In this document: in pieces, positions 45,735-54,570 of the stretch
Layout of the letters: each line of letters starts with the position of its first letter
How positions within the stretch are numbered: the stretch's first letter is position 1
The notes under the pieces: generated by a model
The model's database searches: none
What the model was told of the DNA's origin: nothing
Seen by the model: the letters and a program-made list of their open reading frames with translations, nothing else
Origin: Rhizobium sp. ASV20
GTDB taxonomy: Bacteria > Pseudomonadota > Alphaproteobacteria > Rhizobiales > Rhizobiaceae
DNA: 64,000 nucleotides
Direction: 5' to 3'
Assembly (NCBI RefSeq): GCF_016429015.1
Contig: NZ_JAELTU010000025.1
Coordinates: 1-64,000, forward strand
Translations under genes and position numbers: made by a program

Positions 45735-46976
45735 TCAACCGGCCTGAGCACGCAACTCGATGCTCGAACCGACCCTCTTTACGATATCATTGTCGATGAT
45801 TGAGAAGGCGCGGTTGATGTGCCCATCGAAGACCAGCGTCGGTTCGTCGACAGCGACACGCAGTTCCGGCATGCCTTCCATGCGCACGACATGCGATTCC
45901 GCCAGCCCTTCCGTTATGCCCTCGATCAACAAGTCGTAGTAGCGCACACCCGGCCCTGTGATGACGATGGGCATGCGCTCGTGCAGGCTGAGTACGCGAG
46001 AAAGACCGTTGCCGAGCGCCAGGCCGGCCTGACGGAAAGCAAGGACATTGCGGCGGCCGCCATTACGGGCGCTGACCGCGATCTTGTCCAGCTCAGCAAT
46101 GGGAACGAACTTCGCCGGGATGGTATCGAGCGGCACGTCGAAGGCGGTGCGCAGCATGGCATAGAAGCCGGCATAGGCTTCGATGCAGCCCCGCGCGCCG
46201 CAACGACACAGGCCACCGCCGGGCACATGCATCATGTGACCGAAATTCGGGGCCGAGACCTGATGCTCGCCCTCTTCTTCCCGGCGCACGATGCCGAGGC
46301 CGATACTATGCCCCAGCGATAGCGCCGCCATGGCGCGGAAGCCGGAACCCTTGTTGTTTTCTTCCTGCCTGCCGAGAGCGGCAGCCACGAGCAGGGTCTC
46401 GTTGCCGAGAACGATCTTTGCCGACCATTCGTCGGCAAGCACGGCAGCGAAGTCGATTTCGTCGCGCCCGAAAATCGGCGACCAGCGCAGCACCGTCTCG
46501 GAGTTGTCGACCAGACCTTTGCTGCTGATCGAGATCATTAGTACCTTGTCGTGATCAAGCTGCGAACGGGCAGCGATACGCCGCAAGGCATCACGCAGAG
46601 CCGCAACGAATGGGCCGACACCTGACACCTCCTGCTGCCGTTCCTCGCTGAAACGATCGATCAGACGGCCGGCATAATCCACCAGCGAATATTGGACGGC
46701 ATCGGAAGAGATGACGACGATGATGAGATAGCCGCAATCCCGCCGCTGTGAGAACAGAACCCGTGGCCGTCCGCGACCGCTGGCGGCCTGCTGCTCCGCC
46801 TTCTCGATAATCTGCGCCCGTTCCAGATCGGCGGTGATGACCGAAACCGTTGCGGATGAAAGCTTGGTGAAATCAGAAAGTTCGGTATGTGCAAGCGGGC
46901 CGTGCCGGCGCAACGCCGACAGAACCAAGGTACTGTTCTTCTGACGGACCAATTCGGTACTCGATTTGGCCAGCAT
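45735..46976 (-). CDS. xylR: ROK-family repressor, XylR-like
   Basis: A 413-aa regulator. The N-terminal helix-turn-helix (residues 10-70) reads LVLSALRRHGPLAHTELSDFTKLSSATVSVITADLE. The ROK sugar-kinase-like domain follows with the zinc motif CRCGARGCIEAY at about 255. It is divergent from xylF, with 223 bp between them containing a strong palindrome. The arrangement suggests a xylose-responsive repressor of xylFHG; the symbol rests on context. Confidence 0.8.
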   Translation of the reverse strand: MLAKSSTELVRQKNSTLVLSALRRHGPLAHTELSDFTKLSSATVSVITADLERAQIIEKAEQQAASGRGRPRVLFSQRRDCGYLIIVVISSDAVQYSLVDYAGRLIDRFSEERQQEVSGVGPFVAALRDALRRIAARSQLDHDKVLMISISSKGLVDNSETVLRWSPIFGRDEIDFAAVLADEWSAKIVLGNETLLVAAALGRQEENNKGSGFRAMAALSLGHSIGLGIVRREEEGEHQVSAPNFGHMMHVPGGGLCRCGARGCIEAYAGFYAMLRTAFDVPLDTIPAKFVPIAELDKIAVSARNGGRRNVLAFRQAGLALGNGLSRVLSLHERMPIVITGPGVRYYDLLIEGITEGLAESHVVRMEGMPELRVAVDEPTLVFDGHINRAFSIIDNDIVKRVGSSIELRAQAG

Positions 46977-47063
46977 CGGTAACTCTCCCGCTCATTCCAC
47001 CCTCTCCTCCGCATCTACGGACGACTCTTATCGGGCAACCGATTTAGCCTGACAATGCGGGTG

Positions 47064-47112
47064 TTGACAGTTGAAAAAATCTCTGACAGTTAATTTCTCG
47101 ACTGTCGAGAAA
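47064..47112 (+). promoter_or_regulatory. xylF promoter region and operator palindrome
   Basis: A TTGACA (-35-like) at 47064-47069 precedes a perfect palindrome TTTCTCGA-CTG-TCGAGAAA (47094-47112), which would sit near the transcription start. The -10 element (CAGTTA at 47087-47092 or nearby) is poor. Position over the start fits a repressor site for the divergent ROK protein. Confidence 0.55.
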
Positions 47113-47199
47113 AAAATCAAAACCTTTTCTCGTCAGCATTATCGTGGCGGTCGGCGGGAGTTCAGGATACGCCCGGCCGCGTTCACTCGGGAGGATAAT

Positions 47200-48240
47200 A
47201 TGAAAGCTTTTGTTAAGCTGGCTGCGGGCGCGGCCATCGTTTTGACCATGCAGACGGCAGCCTTCGCAAAGGATCTCGTCGTCGGCGTTTCCTGGTCCAA
47301 CTTCCAGGAAGAGCGTTGGAAGACCGACGAAGCTGCCATCAAGAAGGCACTCGCAGCCGTTGGCGCCAAGTATATTTCCGCTGACGCACAGTCATCCGCT
47401 TCCAAGCAGCTGACCGACGTTGAATCCCTGATTTCCCAGGGTGCCAATGCCCTCATCATTCTCGCTCAGGACTCCGACGCCATCGGCCCGGCCGTTGAAA
47501 AGGCTGCCGACGAAGGCATTCCGGTTGTCGGTTACGACCGCCTGATCGAAAACCCGGCCGCCTTCTACATCACCTTCGACAACAAGGAAGTGGGCCGCAT
47601 GCAGGCGCGCGAAGTGCTGAAGGCAAAGCCGGCAGGCAACTATGTGTTCATCAAGGGCTCGTCTTCCGACCCGAACGCAGACTTCCTCTTCTCGGGCCAG
47701 ATGGAAGTGCTGAAGCCTGCCATCGACGCCGGCAAGATCAAGAACGTCGGCGAAGCCTATACGGATGGCTGGCTGCCGCAGAACGCACAGCGCAACATGG
47801 AGCAGTTCCTGACCGCCAACAACAACAAGGTTGACGCGGTCGTCGCTTCCAACGACGGCACGGCCGGCGGCGCAGTCGCAGCTCTCGACGCACAAGGCCT
47901 CGCAGGCTCCGTGCCGGTGTCCGGCCAGGATGCCGACAAGGCTGCTCTGAACCGCATCGCTCTCGGCACGCAGACCGTCTCGGTCTGGAAGGACTCGCGC
48001 GAACTCGGCAAGCGCGCCGCGGAAATCGCCATCGACCTCGCCAAGGGCAAGAAGCTCGCTGAGATCGCCGGCGTACAGACCTTCAACGGCGGTCCGAAGC
48101 ATGTTGCGATGCAGTCGGTCTTCCTGACGCCGATCCCGGTCACCAAGGACAATCTGAACGTCGTCATCGACGCCGGCTGGATTTCCAAGGCTGAAGCCTG
48201 CCAGGGCGTAAAGGCCGGCGCTGTCGCTGCTTGCAAGTAA
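47200..48240 (+). CDS. xylF: Periplasmic D-xylose-binding protein
   Basis: A 346-aa binding protein with a signal peptide (residues 1-23, ending TAAFAKD) and a GGGAGGA site. [53 protein letters not shown], and [14 protein letters not shown] are XylF hallmarks, including Trp and Arg/Asp residues of the sugar pocket. It delivers xylose to XylH-XylG. It is followed by a long hairpin before xylH. Confidence 0.95.
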   Translation: MKAFVKLAAGAAIVLTMQTAAFAKDLVVGVSWSNFQEERWKTDEAAIKKALAAVGAKYISADAQSSASKQLTDVESLISQGANALIILAQDSDAIGPAVEKAADEGIPVVGYDRLIENPAAFYITFDNKEVGRMQAREVLKAKPAGNYVFIKGSSSDPNADFLFSGQMEVLKPAIDAGKIKNVGEAYTDGWLPQNAQRNMEQFLTANNNKVDAVVASNDGTAGGAVAALDAQGLAGSVPVSGQDADKAALNRIALGTQTVSVWKDSRELGKRAAEIAIDLAKGKKLAEIAGVQTFNGGPKHVAMQSVFLTPIPVTKDNLNVVIDAGWISKAEACQGVKAGAVAACK

Positions 48241-48277
48241 GCACGAGACGCTGACGGGTTGACCCGAATATAATGAC

Positions 48278-48308
48278 GGCGCCGCAAGGGATTTTCCATT
48301 GCGGCGCC
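48278..48308 (+). promoter_or_regulatory. Strong stem-loop between xylF and xylH
   Basis: GGCGCCGCAA, 11-base loop, TTGCGGCGCC: a perfect 10-bp stem 37 bp after the xylF stop with no T-run. The place and shape parallel the chvE-gguA stem-loop, and it likely stabilises the xylF part of the message. The rest of the 293-bp gap shows nothing else. Confidence 0.7.
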
Positions 48309-48533
48309 GAATGCGGATAATGAGCCTGCAACTCCACCCAGAATGGAGAGAAAGGCTTCCCGCATGTGTTGCGTCATCGCATATCCGATCGGCCCGCCGG
48401 ACGGCGGTCGTGGAACCGGGGCAACCCGGATGGGCGAGCGATGACGTCTATTGTGATCAGCGCGGATACTGCCCAGCGATAAACAGAGAGCATTCGCGGG
48501 CCTGCGCCCAACAAGTGGGAGAACGGCAAAGCG

Positions 48534-49847
48534 ATGGCCGACATGACACATTCCACAACATCGAGCGGTCCGCGCAATGCAGAGGAAGGCGCCTTGACGC
48601 GCTTCCTGCGCGCCACCGAAATCGATACCCGCCTGATTGGCATGATCGGCGCGCTGCTGATCATCTGGATCGGCTTCGACGTCTATACAGGCGGCCTGTT
48701 CCTGACACCCAGAAATCTCTGGAACCTTTCCGTTCAGACCTGCGAAATCGCCGTTCTGGCGACCGGCATGGTGCTTGTCATCGTCACCCGCAACATCGAC
48801 CTGTCAGTCGGTTCGCTGCTGGGTTTCGTCGCCATGATCATGGGCGTCATCCAGGCTAAATGGCTGCCGCAATATCTTGGCTTCGACAGCTCGTGGACCT
48901 GGGTCATCACGCTGATCTGCGGTCTTGCCATCGGCACGCTGCTCGGCATGTTCCAGGGCGTCATCATCGCTTTCCTGAATGTCCCCTCCTTCATCGTCAC
49001 CCTTGGCGGGCTTCTCGCCTGGCGCGGCCTTGCCTGGTATGTCACCAGCGGCCAGACGGTCGCCCCGCTCGACGCCACCTTTCGCATCATGGGCGGCGGC
49101 GCCGAAGGCTCTATCGGCGCGACCTGGAGCTGGATCCTCGGCGTGCTCGCCTGTGTGATGATCATTCTCGGCATCATCGGCGAGCGTCACCAGCGCAAGC
49201 GCTTCAATTTCCCGCGCCGGCCGCTTTGGGCAGAATACTTCCTCGCCATCCTCGGCTCGGCGCTGGTGCTCGGCACGATCTACGTTTTCAGCATCTATTA
49301 CTGGCCCGTCGGCATCGCGAAGAAATACGCAACCGAACATAATATCCCCTGGCCGGAAAATGGTCTCGATATCCCCTATGGCATTGCCGTGCCCGTGCTC
49401 ATCGCCGTCGGCATCGGCATCGTCATGACCTTCATCGCCACGCGTCTGCGTTTCGGCCGCTATGTCTTCGCCATCGGCGGCAACCCGGAAGCCGCTGAAC
49501 TCGCCGGCATCAAGACCCGCTGGGTGACGGTACGGATCTTCGCGCTGATGGGCCTGCTCGCAGCCGTCGCCGCGGCCATCTCCACCGCCCGCCTGAACGC
49601 CGCTGCCAACTCGCAGGGCACCACCTACGAACTCTTCACCATCGCAGCGGCCGTCATCGGCGGCACGTCGCTTGCCGGCGGCAGCGGCACGATCGCCGGC
49701 GCCATGCTCGGCGCCCTGGTCATGCAGTCGCTGCAGTCGGGCATGGGCCTCGCCAATGTCGACACGCCGATCCAGAACGTCGTCGTCGGCGTCGTCCTGG
49801 TCATCGCCGTCTGGCTCGACATCGTCTACCGCTCGCGCGCCAAGTAA
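48534..49847 (+). CDS. xylH: D-xylose ABC transporter permease
   Basis: A 437-aa permease of the BPD_transp_2 family with about 11 hydrophobic segments. [29 protein letters not shown] and [41 protein letters not shown] are the conserved blocks. It is longer than simple ribose-type permeases, as is usual for XylH. The start at 48534 has a distant GGGAG; an ATG four codons in is possible. Fifteen bases separate it from xylG. Confidence 0.95.
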   Translation: MADMTHSTTSSGPRNAEEGALTRFLRATEIDTRLIGMIGALLIIWIGFDVYTGGLFLTPRNLWNLSVQTCEIAVLATGMVLVIVTRNIDLSVGSLLGFVAMIMGVIQAKWLPQYLGFDSSWTWVITLICGLAIGTLLGMFQGVIIAFLNVPSFIVTLGGLLAWRGLAWYVTSGQTVAPLDATFRIMGGGAEGSIGATWSWILGVLACVMIILGIIGERHQRKRFNFPRRPLWAEYFLAILGSALVLGTIYVFSIYYWPVGIAKKYATEHNIPWPENGLDIPYGIAVPVLIAVGIGIVMTFIATRLRFGRYVFAIGGNPEAAELAGIKTRWVTVRIFALMGLLAAVAAAISTARLNAAANSQGTTYELFTIAAAVIGGTSLAGGSGTIAGAMLGALVMQSLQSGMGLANVDTPIQNVVVGVVLVIAVWLDIVYRSRAK

Positions 49848-49862
49848 AAGGAATTCTGAACC

Positions 49863-50645
49863 ATGACGGATCAAACCACTCCGCTTGTGGAAATGAAGAA
49901 CATTTCCATCGCCTTCGGCGGCATCCACGCGGTCGACAACGCCTCGGTGGACCTCTATCCCGGCGAAGTCGTCGCCCTTCTCGGCCATAATGGCGCCGGC
50001 AAGTCGACCCTGATCAAGATCCTCTCCGGCGCCTACAAGCGCGACAGCGGCGATATTCTGATCAACGGCGAGCCAGCCGATATCCGCAGCCCCCGCGACG
50101 CCAAGAAATACGGCATCGAGACGATCTATCAGACGCTCGCCGTCGCCGACAATGTCGACGCCGCCGCCAACCTCTATCTCGGCCGCGAGCTGCAGACCCG
50201 CTGGGGTACGCTCGACGATGTCGCCATGGAAGCCAAGGCCCGCGAAGTGATGGGGCGCCTCAACCCGAACTTCAAGCGCTTCAAGGAGCCGGTGAAGGCG
50301 CTTTCGGGCGGCCAGCGCCAGTCCGTGGCGATCGCCCGCGCTATCCTCTTCGACGCCCGCATCCTGATCATGGACGAGCCGACGGCAGCGCTTGGCCCGC
50401 AGGAAACGGCGCAGGTCGGCGAGCTGATCAAGCAGCTGAAGAAGGAAGGCATCGGCATCTTCCTCATCAGCCACGACATTCACGACGTCTTCGACCTCGC
50501 CGATCGCGTCTCGGTCATGAAGAACGGCCAGGTCGTCGGCCACGCCCGCACCGAGGACGTCACCAAGGACGAAGTCCTCGGCATGATCATCCTCGGCAAA
50601 GTCCCGCCAAAGGCCATCCCCGGCCCCGGCGCGATGAAAGAATAG
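49863..50645 (+). CDS. xylG: ABC transporter ATPase for xylose, single-domain XylG
   Basis: A 260-aa ATPase with one ABC domain: Walker [10 protein letters not shown], signature LSGGQRQSV, Walker [12 protein letters not shown], and His in LISHDIHD. E. coli XylG and the GguA of this window carry two ABC domains, so this half-size protein must dimerise. AGGAAT precedes the start. The last gene of xylFHG; no intrinsic terminator is clear afterwards, though GCGGCC-CAAAA-GGCCGC makes a small hairpin near 50670. Confidence 0.92.
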   Translation: MTDQTTPLVEMKNISIAFGGIHAVDNASVDLYPGEVVALLGHNGAGKSTLIKILSGAYKRDSGDILINGEPADIRSPRDAKKYGIETIYQTLAVADNVDAAANLYLGRELQTRWGTLDDVAMEAKAREVMGRLNPNFKRFKEPVKALSGGQRQSVAIARAILFDARILIMDEPTAALGPQETAQVGELIKQLKKEGIGIFLISHDIHDVFDLADRVSVMKNGQVVGHARTEDVTKDEVLGMIILGKVPPKAIPGPGAMKE

Positions 50646-50806
50646 ACGCAAACGCCACCCAAGAACCAAGGCCGCGGCCCAAAAGGCCGCGACCCGCCCT
50701 AACAAAATGACCGATATGCGTTTTCCTGAATTTTCCGCATTGAAGCCAAGCGCTTCCTAGGCTAAGAACCAGCCATCGGACAGGCGATTCAACCCGCCTA
50801 AGGCAT

Positions 50807-50883
50807 GCACCCGTAGCTCAGCTGGATAGAGTGTTGGATTCCGATTCCAAAGGTCACAGGTTCGAATCCTGTCGGGTGCGCCA
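50807..50883 (+). tRNA. tRNA-Arg (anticodon CCG)
   Basis: A 77-base cloverleaf with encoded CCA. Acceptor GCACCCG / CGGGTGC, D arm around GCTCAGCTGGATAGAGT, anticodon stem TTGGA/TCCAA with loop TTCCGAT giving anticodon CCG, T arm with GGTTCGAATCC. Everything downstream looks accessory, so the 3' half is the likely integration site of the island. Confidence 0.96.
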
Positions 50884-51268
50884 ACAATTTCAAGCACTTA
50901 TTTATGCTTCCACCTTTTTCTTCCAAGGCTTAGGAAGCATATAGGAAGCAAACCGTTCGAGCCAAAAATGCGACGCGACGTGATCGTGGTGAGAGACCGG
51001 GCGAAATGTGGCGCAGCAACGCGGGCTTCGCTAGCGATTGGCACCCACGAACAGGCGATGGAAAGCTAAATGCGGCGCCAAAGGCCCTCCCTTGCTGGCC
51101 GAATTAGCCTGCGATACGCGTTTTCGACGCCGTTATACGCCTCCCCTGCAATAGGCCCGTTGTGTTTGCACGCATAACGACATTACTTTAGATCTCGGAT
51201 CGAACAGTTCGCAGGCAATGCTCTGGAACAGAAGTTAATCCAAAACATCTGCGTCGAAGGATAGCGCT
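50884..51268. other. Left edge of the genomic island, no gene
   Basis: 385 bp right after the tRNA. It contains TGCTTCC (50905-50911) and two inverted copies GGAAGCA (50933-50939 and 50944-50950), which resemble arm-type sites near att regions. The rest, to about 51230, has no recognisable reading frame or RNA. No integrase fragment was identified. Confidence 0.45.
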
Positions 51269-52006
51269 GTGGCAGTAATAAAATACATTCTTTCTGCAAT
51301 ATTCGGCGGCCTTCTGTTCAATAAGTTGGTCGATATTTTACTCGAACAGTTTTTGACGAGATTGCTATCGGCGTGGAAAATTGATGGTGCTAACTGGGTC
51401 GATCCAGTCCTTCGCAGCCTTGACAATCCAATCGCAACAGCTCTGGTCGGCGCTGTTATTGGCATCTCAATAGCATTTGTTTTTCTTCGATCGAAGCACC
51501 CCAAGAACGAGCCATTGGGGGCCCGTCCTGTAGCCGTCGCAGGTGCCGGAGGCAGTGTGACTGTCGCCAAGGGATTTGGACAAGGAGGTCCAGGCGGGTC
51601 TGTATTCGGCGATTCTGGCTTAGGTGGAGCCGGGGGAAACGCTCACGTTGGCGAAGGCATTGGACTCGGCGGAGAAGGTGGCTCGGTCGGAAGTGACCGC
51701 GTCTGGCCTGCACCGGCAAGAAATGGCCTTCACGTGCTGAAGAATTCGCGTGGCTTACCTGTTGCAATTCACGAAGTTATGCCGGGTCGCGGAGGGGCTG
51801 AGCCCGGATACATAGAGAGGCTGGCCATAGTGCGACGTATTTTGCAACAAGACGTGCAGGCGAGCAATGAAGTCAATGTTGAATTGCTTCTGCACAATCC
51901 GACTGATGACCTGATTGCCATCGTAAATCATCGTCTAAAGGCCGAGGGCTTTGACTGGAAAGCTCGTATCAGAGAGCACCAAATTGAATTTTTCGCTCAT
52001 GATTGA
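51269..52006 (+). CDS. Two-TM glycine-rich repeat protein of unknown function
   Basis: A 245-aa protein from a GTG at 51269 with AAGGA nine bases upstream. TM1 covers about residues 4-25 and TM2 about 55-75. Residues 88-138 are a glycine-rich array of roughly 15-residue units of GGxGGSVxxxxGxGxG type. The last 100 residues form a soluble mixed alpha/beta region (MPGRGGAEPGYIERLAIVR, then KAEGFDWKARIREHQIEFF). Codon use is AT-richer than the core genome. It faces the CBASS-like operon tail to tail. Similar GG-repeat membrane proteins occur in accessory regions without known role. Confidence 0.7.
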   Translation: MAVIKYILSAIFGGLLFNKLVDILLEQFLTRLLSAWKIDGANWVDPVLRSLDNPIATALVGAVIGISIAFVFLRSKHPKNEPLGARPVAVAGAGGSVTVAKGFGQGGPGGSVFGDSGLGGAGGNAHVGEGIGLGGEGGSVGSDRVWPAPARNGLHVLKNSRGLPVAIHEVMPGRGGAEPGYIERLAIVRRILQQDVQASNEVNVELLLHNPTDDLIAIVNHRLKAEGFDWKARIREHQIEFFAHD

Positions 52007-52199
52007 ACTCGCAAGTATTCGGTGATGGATGAACCGGCATCTTTGAGACAAGCCAATGGATGCTTCCCCCGGTCGTCAACGGATGTTTCAATCTCCGCGA
52101 CCATATCAATTCATCCGCTATGTCACCCACTCCGCGTGAATCATTAGCTCGCTCGATGTCCGTTCCATTTCAGCCAATAACTATATGCTGACTTCAGTG

Positions 52200-52982
52200 T
52201 TATTCAGGAATTAGTTTCTTGACTTCAGCCTCAGCCAGAAAACCATACAAAGTTTCAAGTTCTCGTACTTTCGCGACGATACCCTTGGCTCGCCGAATTC
52301 TTTCATTTCGCCAAGCGGCATAATTGTATGATTCATTGAGACCATCGAAAATCTTGAATAGGTAATCACGCAGATTATGACAAAACCAGAATGACCGCTC
52401 GGCTATCCACTTTTCAAAAGAGTAAGAGTCAAACACATCTCCGTTAGACGAATTCCAGATTTTTGCGAGCCGTATGGCCGGCTTCACAAGATAGTTGTTC
52501 GCCTTATTTACGGTCTCTAGCGAACGGTTAAAATCGTTTGGGGTTGTGTCGCGCCATTCCTTCGATCCCTTTGGGATGCGGTACTCCGCACCCCAATATC
52601 CACTGAGAGCCGGAACCAAATCGAACTTGATGTGGTTGAGTTCAAGAACAATCGTGGGGCTCGATTGATATATCTCGGACGTAGAGTAGCGCTTCTCAAC
52701 GAACCTTTTCAAACGATCGAGATAGCTCTGTGGTGCCAAGCCGCCCTTCTCAAATACAATCATATAGTCGACGTCGGACGAGCTATCATCCCTTCGGGGC
52801 AGAATCGTACCGCGCGTAAATGATCCGAACGGAAAGTGGCTAGTTAGGCCATCCCCATCAAGTACAAAGTAGCTAGCTAGCCGATTCTGAAGGGTAGTGA
52901 GGGAGACCGAAATGCTTGCCTTCTCCGCCCCCGAAAGAACAGCCGACGAAGCGCGGTTGACGAGATAAGAATTGACGCTCAC
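52200..52982 (-). CDS. SMODS/CD-NTase family nucleotidyltransferase (CBASS-like cyclase)
   Basis: A 260-aa nucleotidyltransferase of the OAS/cGAS-like fold. GSFTRGT at residues 53-59 and SDVDYMIVF with Asp70 and Asp72, plus Asp121 in HIKFDLVPAL, make a complete catalytic triad. LDRLKRFVEKRYSTSEI and WNSSNGDVFDSYSFEKWIAE are typical SMODS helices. Such enzymes make cyclic oligonucleotides on phage infection to activate a partner effector. It starts with GTG inside the stop of the SLATT gene (GTGA), so the two are coupled. No Cap2/Cap3 or HORMA gene adjoins, so it would be a minimal (type I-like) CBASS. Confidence 0.9.
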   Translation of the reverse strand: MSVNSYLVNRASSAVLSGAEKASISVSLTTLQNRLASYFVLDGDGLTSHFPFGSFTRGTILPRRDDSSSDVDYMIVFEKGGLAPQSYLDRLKRFVEKRYSTSEIYQSSPTIVLELNHIKFDLVPALSGYWGAEYRIPKGSKEWRDTTPNDFNRSLETVNKANNYLVKPAIRLAKIWNSSNGDVFDSYSFEKWIAERSFWFCHNLRDYLFKIFDGLNESYNYAAWRNERIRRAKGIVAKVRELETLYGFLAEAEVKKLIPE

Positions 52983-53491
52983 CGCGGCTTCTGATCGACC
53001 GCGTGCCTTGCTTGGCCCGCATCGATTCCTCTTTTGGCCCGCTTAAAATCCCGGTCTGAAAATAGAGGACTCGCTTGATTTAGCTCATTGCGACGCTTAG
53101 TGAGCCCCTCCATTCCTTCCACCGCTGCGCCCTCAGCGAGATCCTGCAGAAGACTTACTTCGCGAAAGACCCGCGAGTCGTTTCGGAGGGAAAGATATTG
53201 ATCACCGGAGTTCTTATGTGAGTTTGATTTTTCGGCTGGCTTCAGAAATGTCATGAGCCCGCTCAAAATTGCCACCGTCGAGGCCATTATTCCAGCAACA
53301 AGCGTGTAGTCTTTGAAGAAGGCCGTGCCAGCTGCTGTGCTCAATACAACCGATGGAATACCAAACCAGTAATTCCAGCGGTTCCATCGGGCACTTGCGT
53401 TGAAATGAGACTTGCCTGAATGTATGCAATCTTCTTCCATCCGGAGAAGTTCATCGCTTATTGAACGTTTCAAAGAATCAGGAATAGCCAT
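52979..53491 (-). CDS. SLATT-domain two-TM effector protein
   Basis: A 170-aa membrane protein. Residues 1-35 form an amphipathic helix region, TM1 is WFGIPSVVLSTAAGTAFF (about 42-59), TM2 is LVAGIMASTVAILSGLMTFL (about 65-84), and the C-terminal helical part (SNSHKNSGDQYLSLRNDSRVF) is the SLATT core. SLATT proteins are predicted pore-forming effectors partnered with SMODS nucleotidyltransferases. First gene of the operon. No Shine-Dalgarno site is clear before the ATG at 53491, and the upstream bases are AT-rich. Confidence 0.9.
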   Translation of the reverse strand: MAIPDSLKRSISDELLRMEEDCIHSGKSHFNASARWNRWNYWFGIPSVVLSTAAGTAFFKDYTLVAGIMASTVAILSGLMTFLKPAEKSNSHKNSGDQYLSLRNDSRVFREVSLLQDLAEGAAVEGMEGLTKRRNELNQASPLFSDRDFKRAKRGIDAGQARHAVDQKPR

Positions 53492-53828
53492 TCGCGCAAG
53501 ATATAGTGAACAATACTAGACGCAAGCTTTCCGCGAAATTACCTAAAAATATTAACAACCTTCGCGCCTGCGAAAATCTCCAATGCTTTAGGTGAGCTGT
53601 CTCAGCATCAGCTTGGGAAGCTCGATCTATCCTAGCGATATCAATGGGTTGCGGGTAAAACTCCGCTCCAGGCGTTCGATTTTCCTCAATGTTTTCAATA
53701 GCGCCGTAAAACTTTTGATCCCCGAAATTCAGCAGAACGCATGCGGATTGCCAACCATCTTGACTCAAATACCGACAAGAACATAATAGGAACGATCAGG
53801 CGGCGGTTATGGAAAACGAGGAACATTT
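53492..53828. other. Intergenic region between SLATT gene and a divergent orphan
   Basis: 337 bp, AT-rich next to the SLATT gene (53525-53560), where its promoter should lie. A minus-strand frame crosses it from a TTG but lacks a binding site and known similarity, so it is not called. Confidence 0.4.
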
Positions 53829-54557
53829 ATGCCGCGCGATATCCGCATCATTACGCCCGCTTATGAAGCCATAAGCTTTGTCATCAGCGCCTGCATGAGC
53901 AGAACAAGCAGGCAAACACGACGCGACTTTGCAGGCTGTGCCGTGGGGAAGCGCCGCAAGTTATCAGTGGTGCCCTATGTCGCGAGGGACATGGCGAAAG
54001 AACTTGTACGCTCGGTGCAGGTTGCCAGCGAAGGACAGGCCGTCGCACCGGAAGAGATCGCCGGAAAGATTGAGGCGATCTTGCTTGGCATTGATGAGGC
54101 GACGGCTTTCAATCTGGCCAGCCATTCGACCGAAGAAAAGGGAGAGGTTATTGAGCTGATCATTGATCAGGTCCGCGCCATGATGCTTTCTGATTACACC
54201 GTGACGGAAATCGAGAAAGAGCCGGAGCCGCCGAAAGAGGTTGAAGGCAACGGGTGGCAGAGTTTTGAATCGATAAAGTCCCACGAAAAGCCTCAGTACA
54301 AATGGCGGCACACATGGGCAGACCGAAGCGGCAATGACTTTGTCGGCTACAAAGACGGCGCGTGTATCGGGCGCGTGTTCAAGCTGGACTATACCACTCA
54401 ATCCAAGAAATGGTTTTGGCTGGTCGAACACATGCCCCTTGAACGCCCGGAGCGCGAAAGCCGTTCGGCAGGATGGGAATGGTCAGCCCGCGAAGCAGCG
54501 TGCCGGGCTGAAAAGTGTTTTGATGCCATCATGAGACTAAACGGAAAGCAGGCTTAG
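53829..54557 (+). CDS. Hypothetical protein, island orphan
   Basis: A 242-aa protein; AGGAA lies seven bases before the ATG. The N-terminal third is basic (MSRTSRQTRRDFAGCAVGKRR), the middle is helical with an acidic linker (EIEKEPEPPKEVEG at about 130), and the C-terminal 90 residues are aromatic-rich (YKWRHTWADRSG, WFWLVEHM, GWEWSAREAACRAEKCFDAIM). That last domain recurs in phage- and island-encoded rhizobial proteins without known function. It is 13 bp ahead of the SRAP gene and probably co-transcribed with it. Confidence 0.65.
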   Translation: MPRDIRIITPAYEAISFVISACMSRTSRQTRRDFAGCAVGKRRKLSVVPYVARDMAKELVRSVQVASEGQAVAPEEIAGKIEAILLGIDEATAFNLASHSTEEKGEVIELIIDQVRAMMLSDYTVTEIEKEPEPPKEVEGNGWQSFESIKSHEKPQYKWRHTWADRSGNDFVGYKDGACIGRVFKLDYTTQSKKWFWLVEHMPLERPERESRSAGWEWSAREAACRAEKCFDAIMRLNGKQA

Positions 54558-54570
54558 GGAGAGAGCAAGC

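Noticed and set aside
50660-50700. Terminator after xylG
   Set aside because: GCGGCC-CAAAA-GGCCGC can fold but no T-run follows; too weak to call.
48804-50705. A 633-aa minus-strand frame across xylH and xylG
   Set aside because: It mirrors two clear transporter genes in third-position GC-rich codons; composition (Asp/Gly/His/Arg-rich, no family motif) is that of an antisense shadow.
53478-53768. A 96-aa minus-strand frame upstream of the SLATT gene
   Set aside because: Begins with TTG without a binding site, runs through the AT-rich promoter region of the SLATT gene and resembles nothing known. Kept as intergenic.
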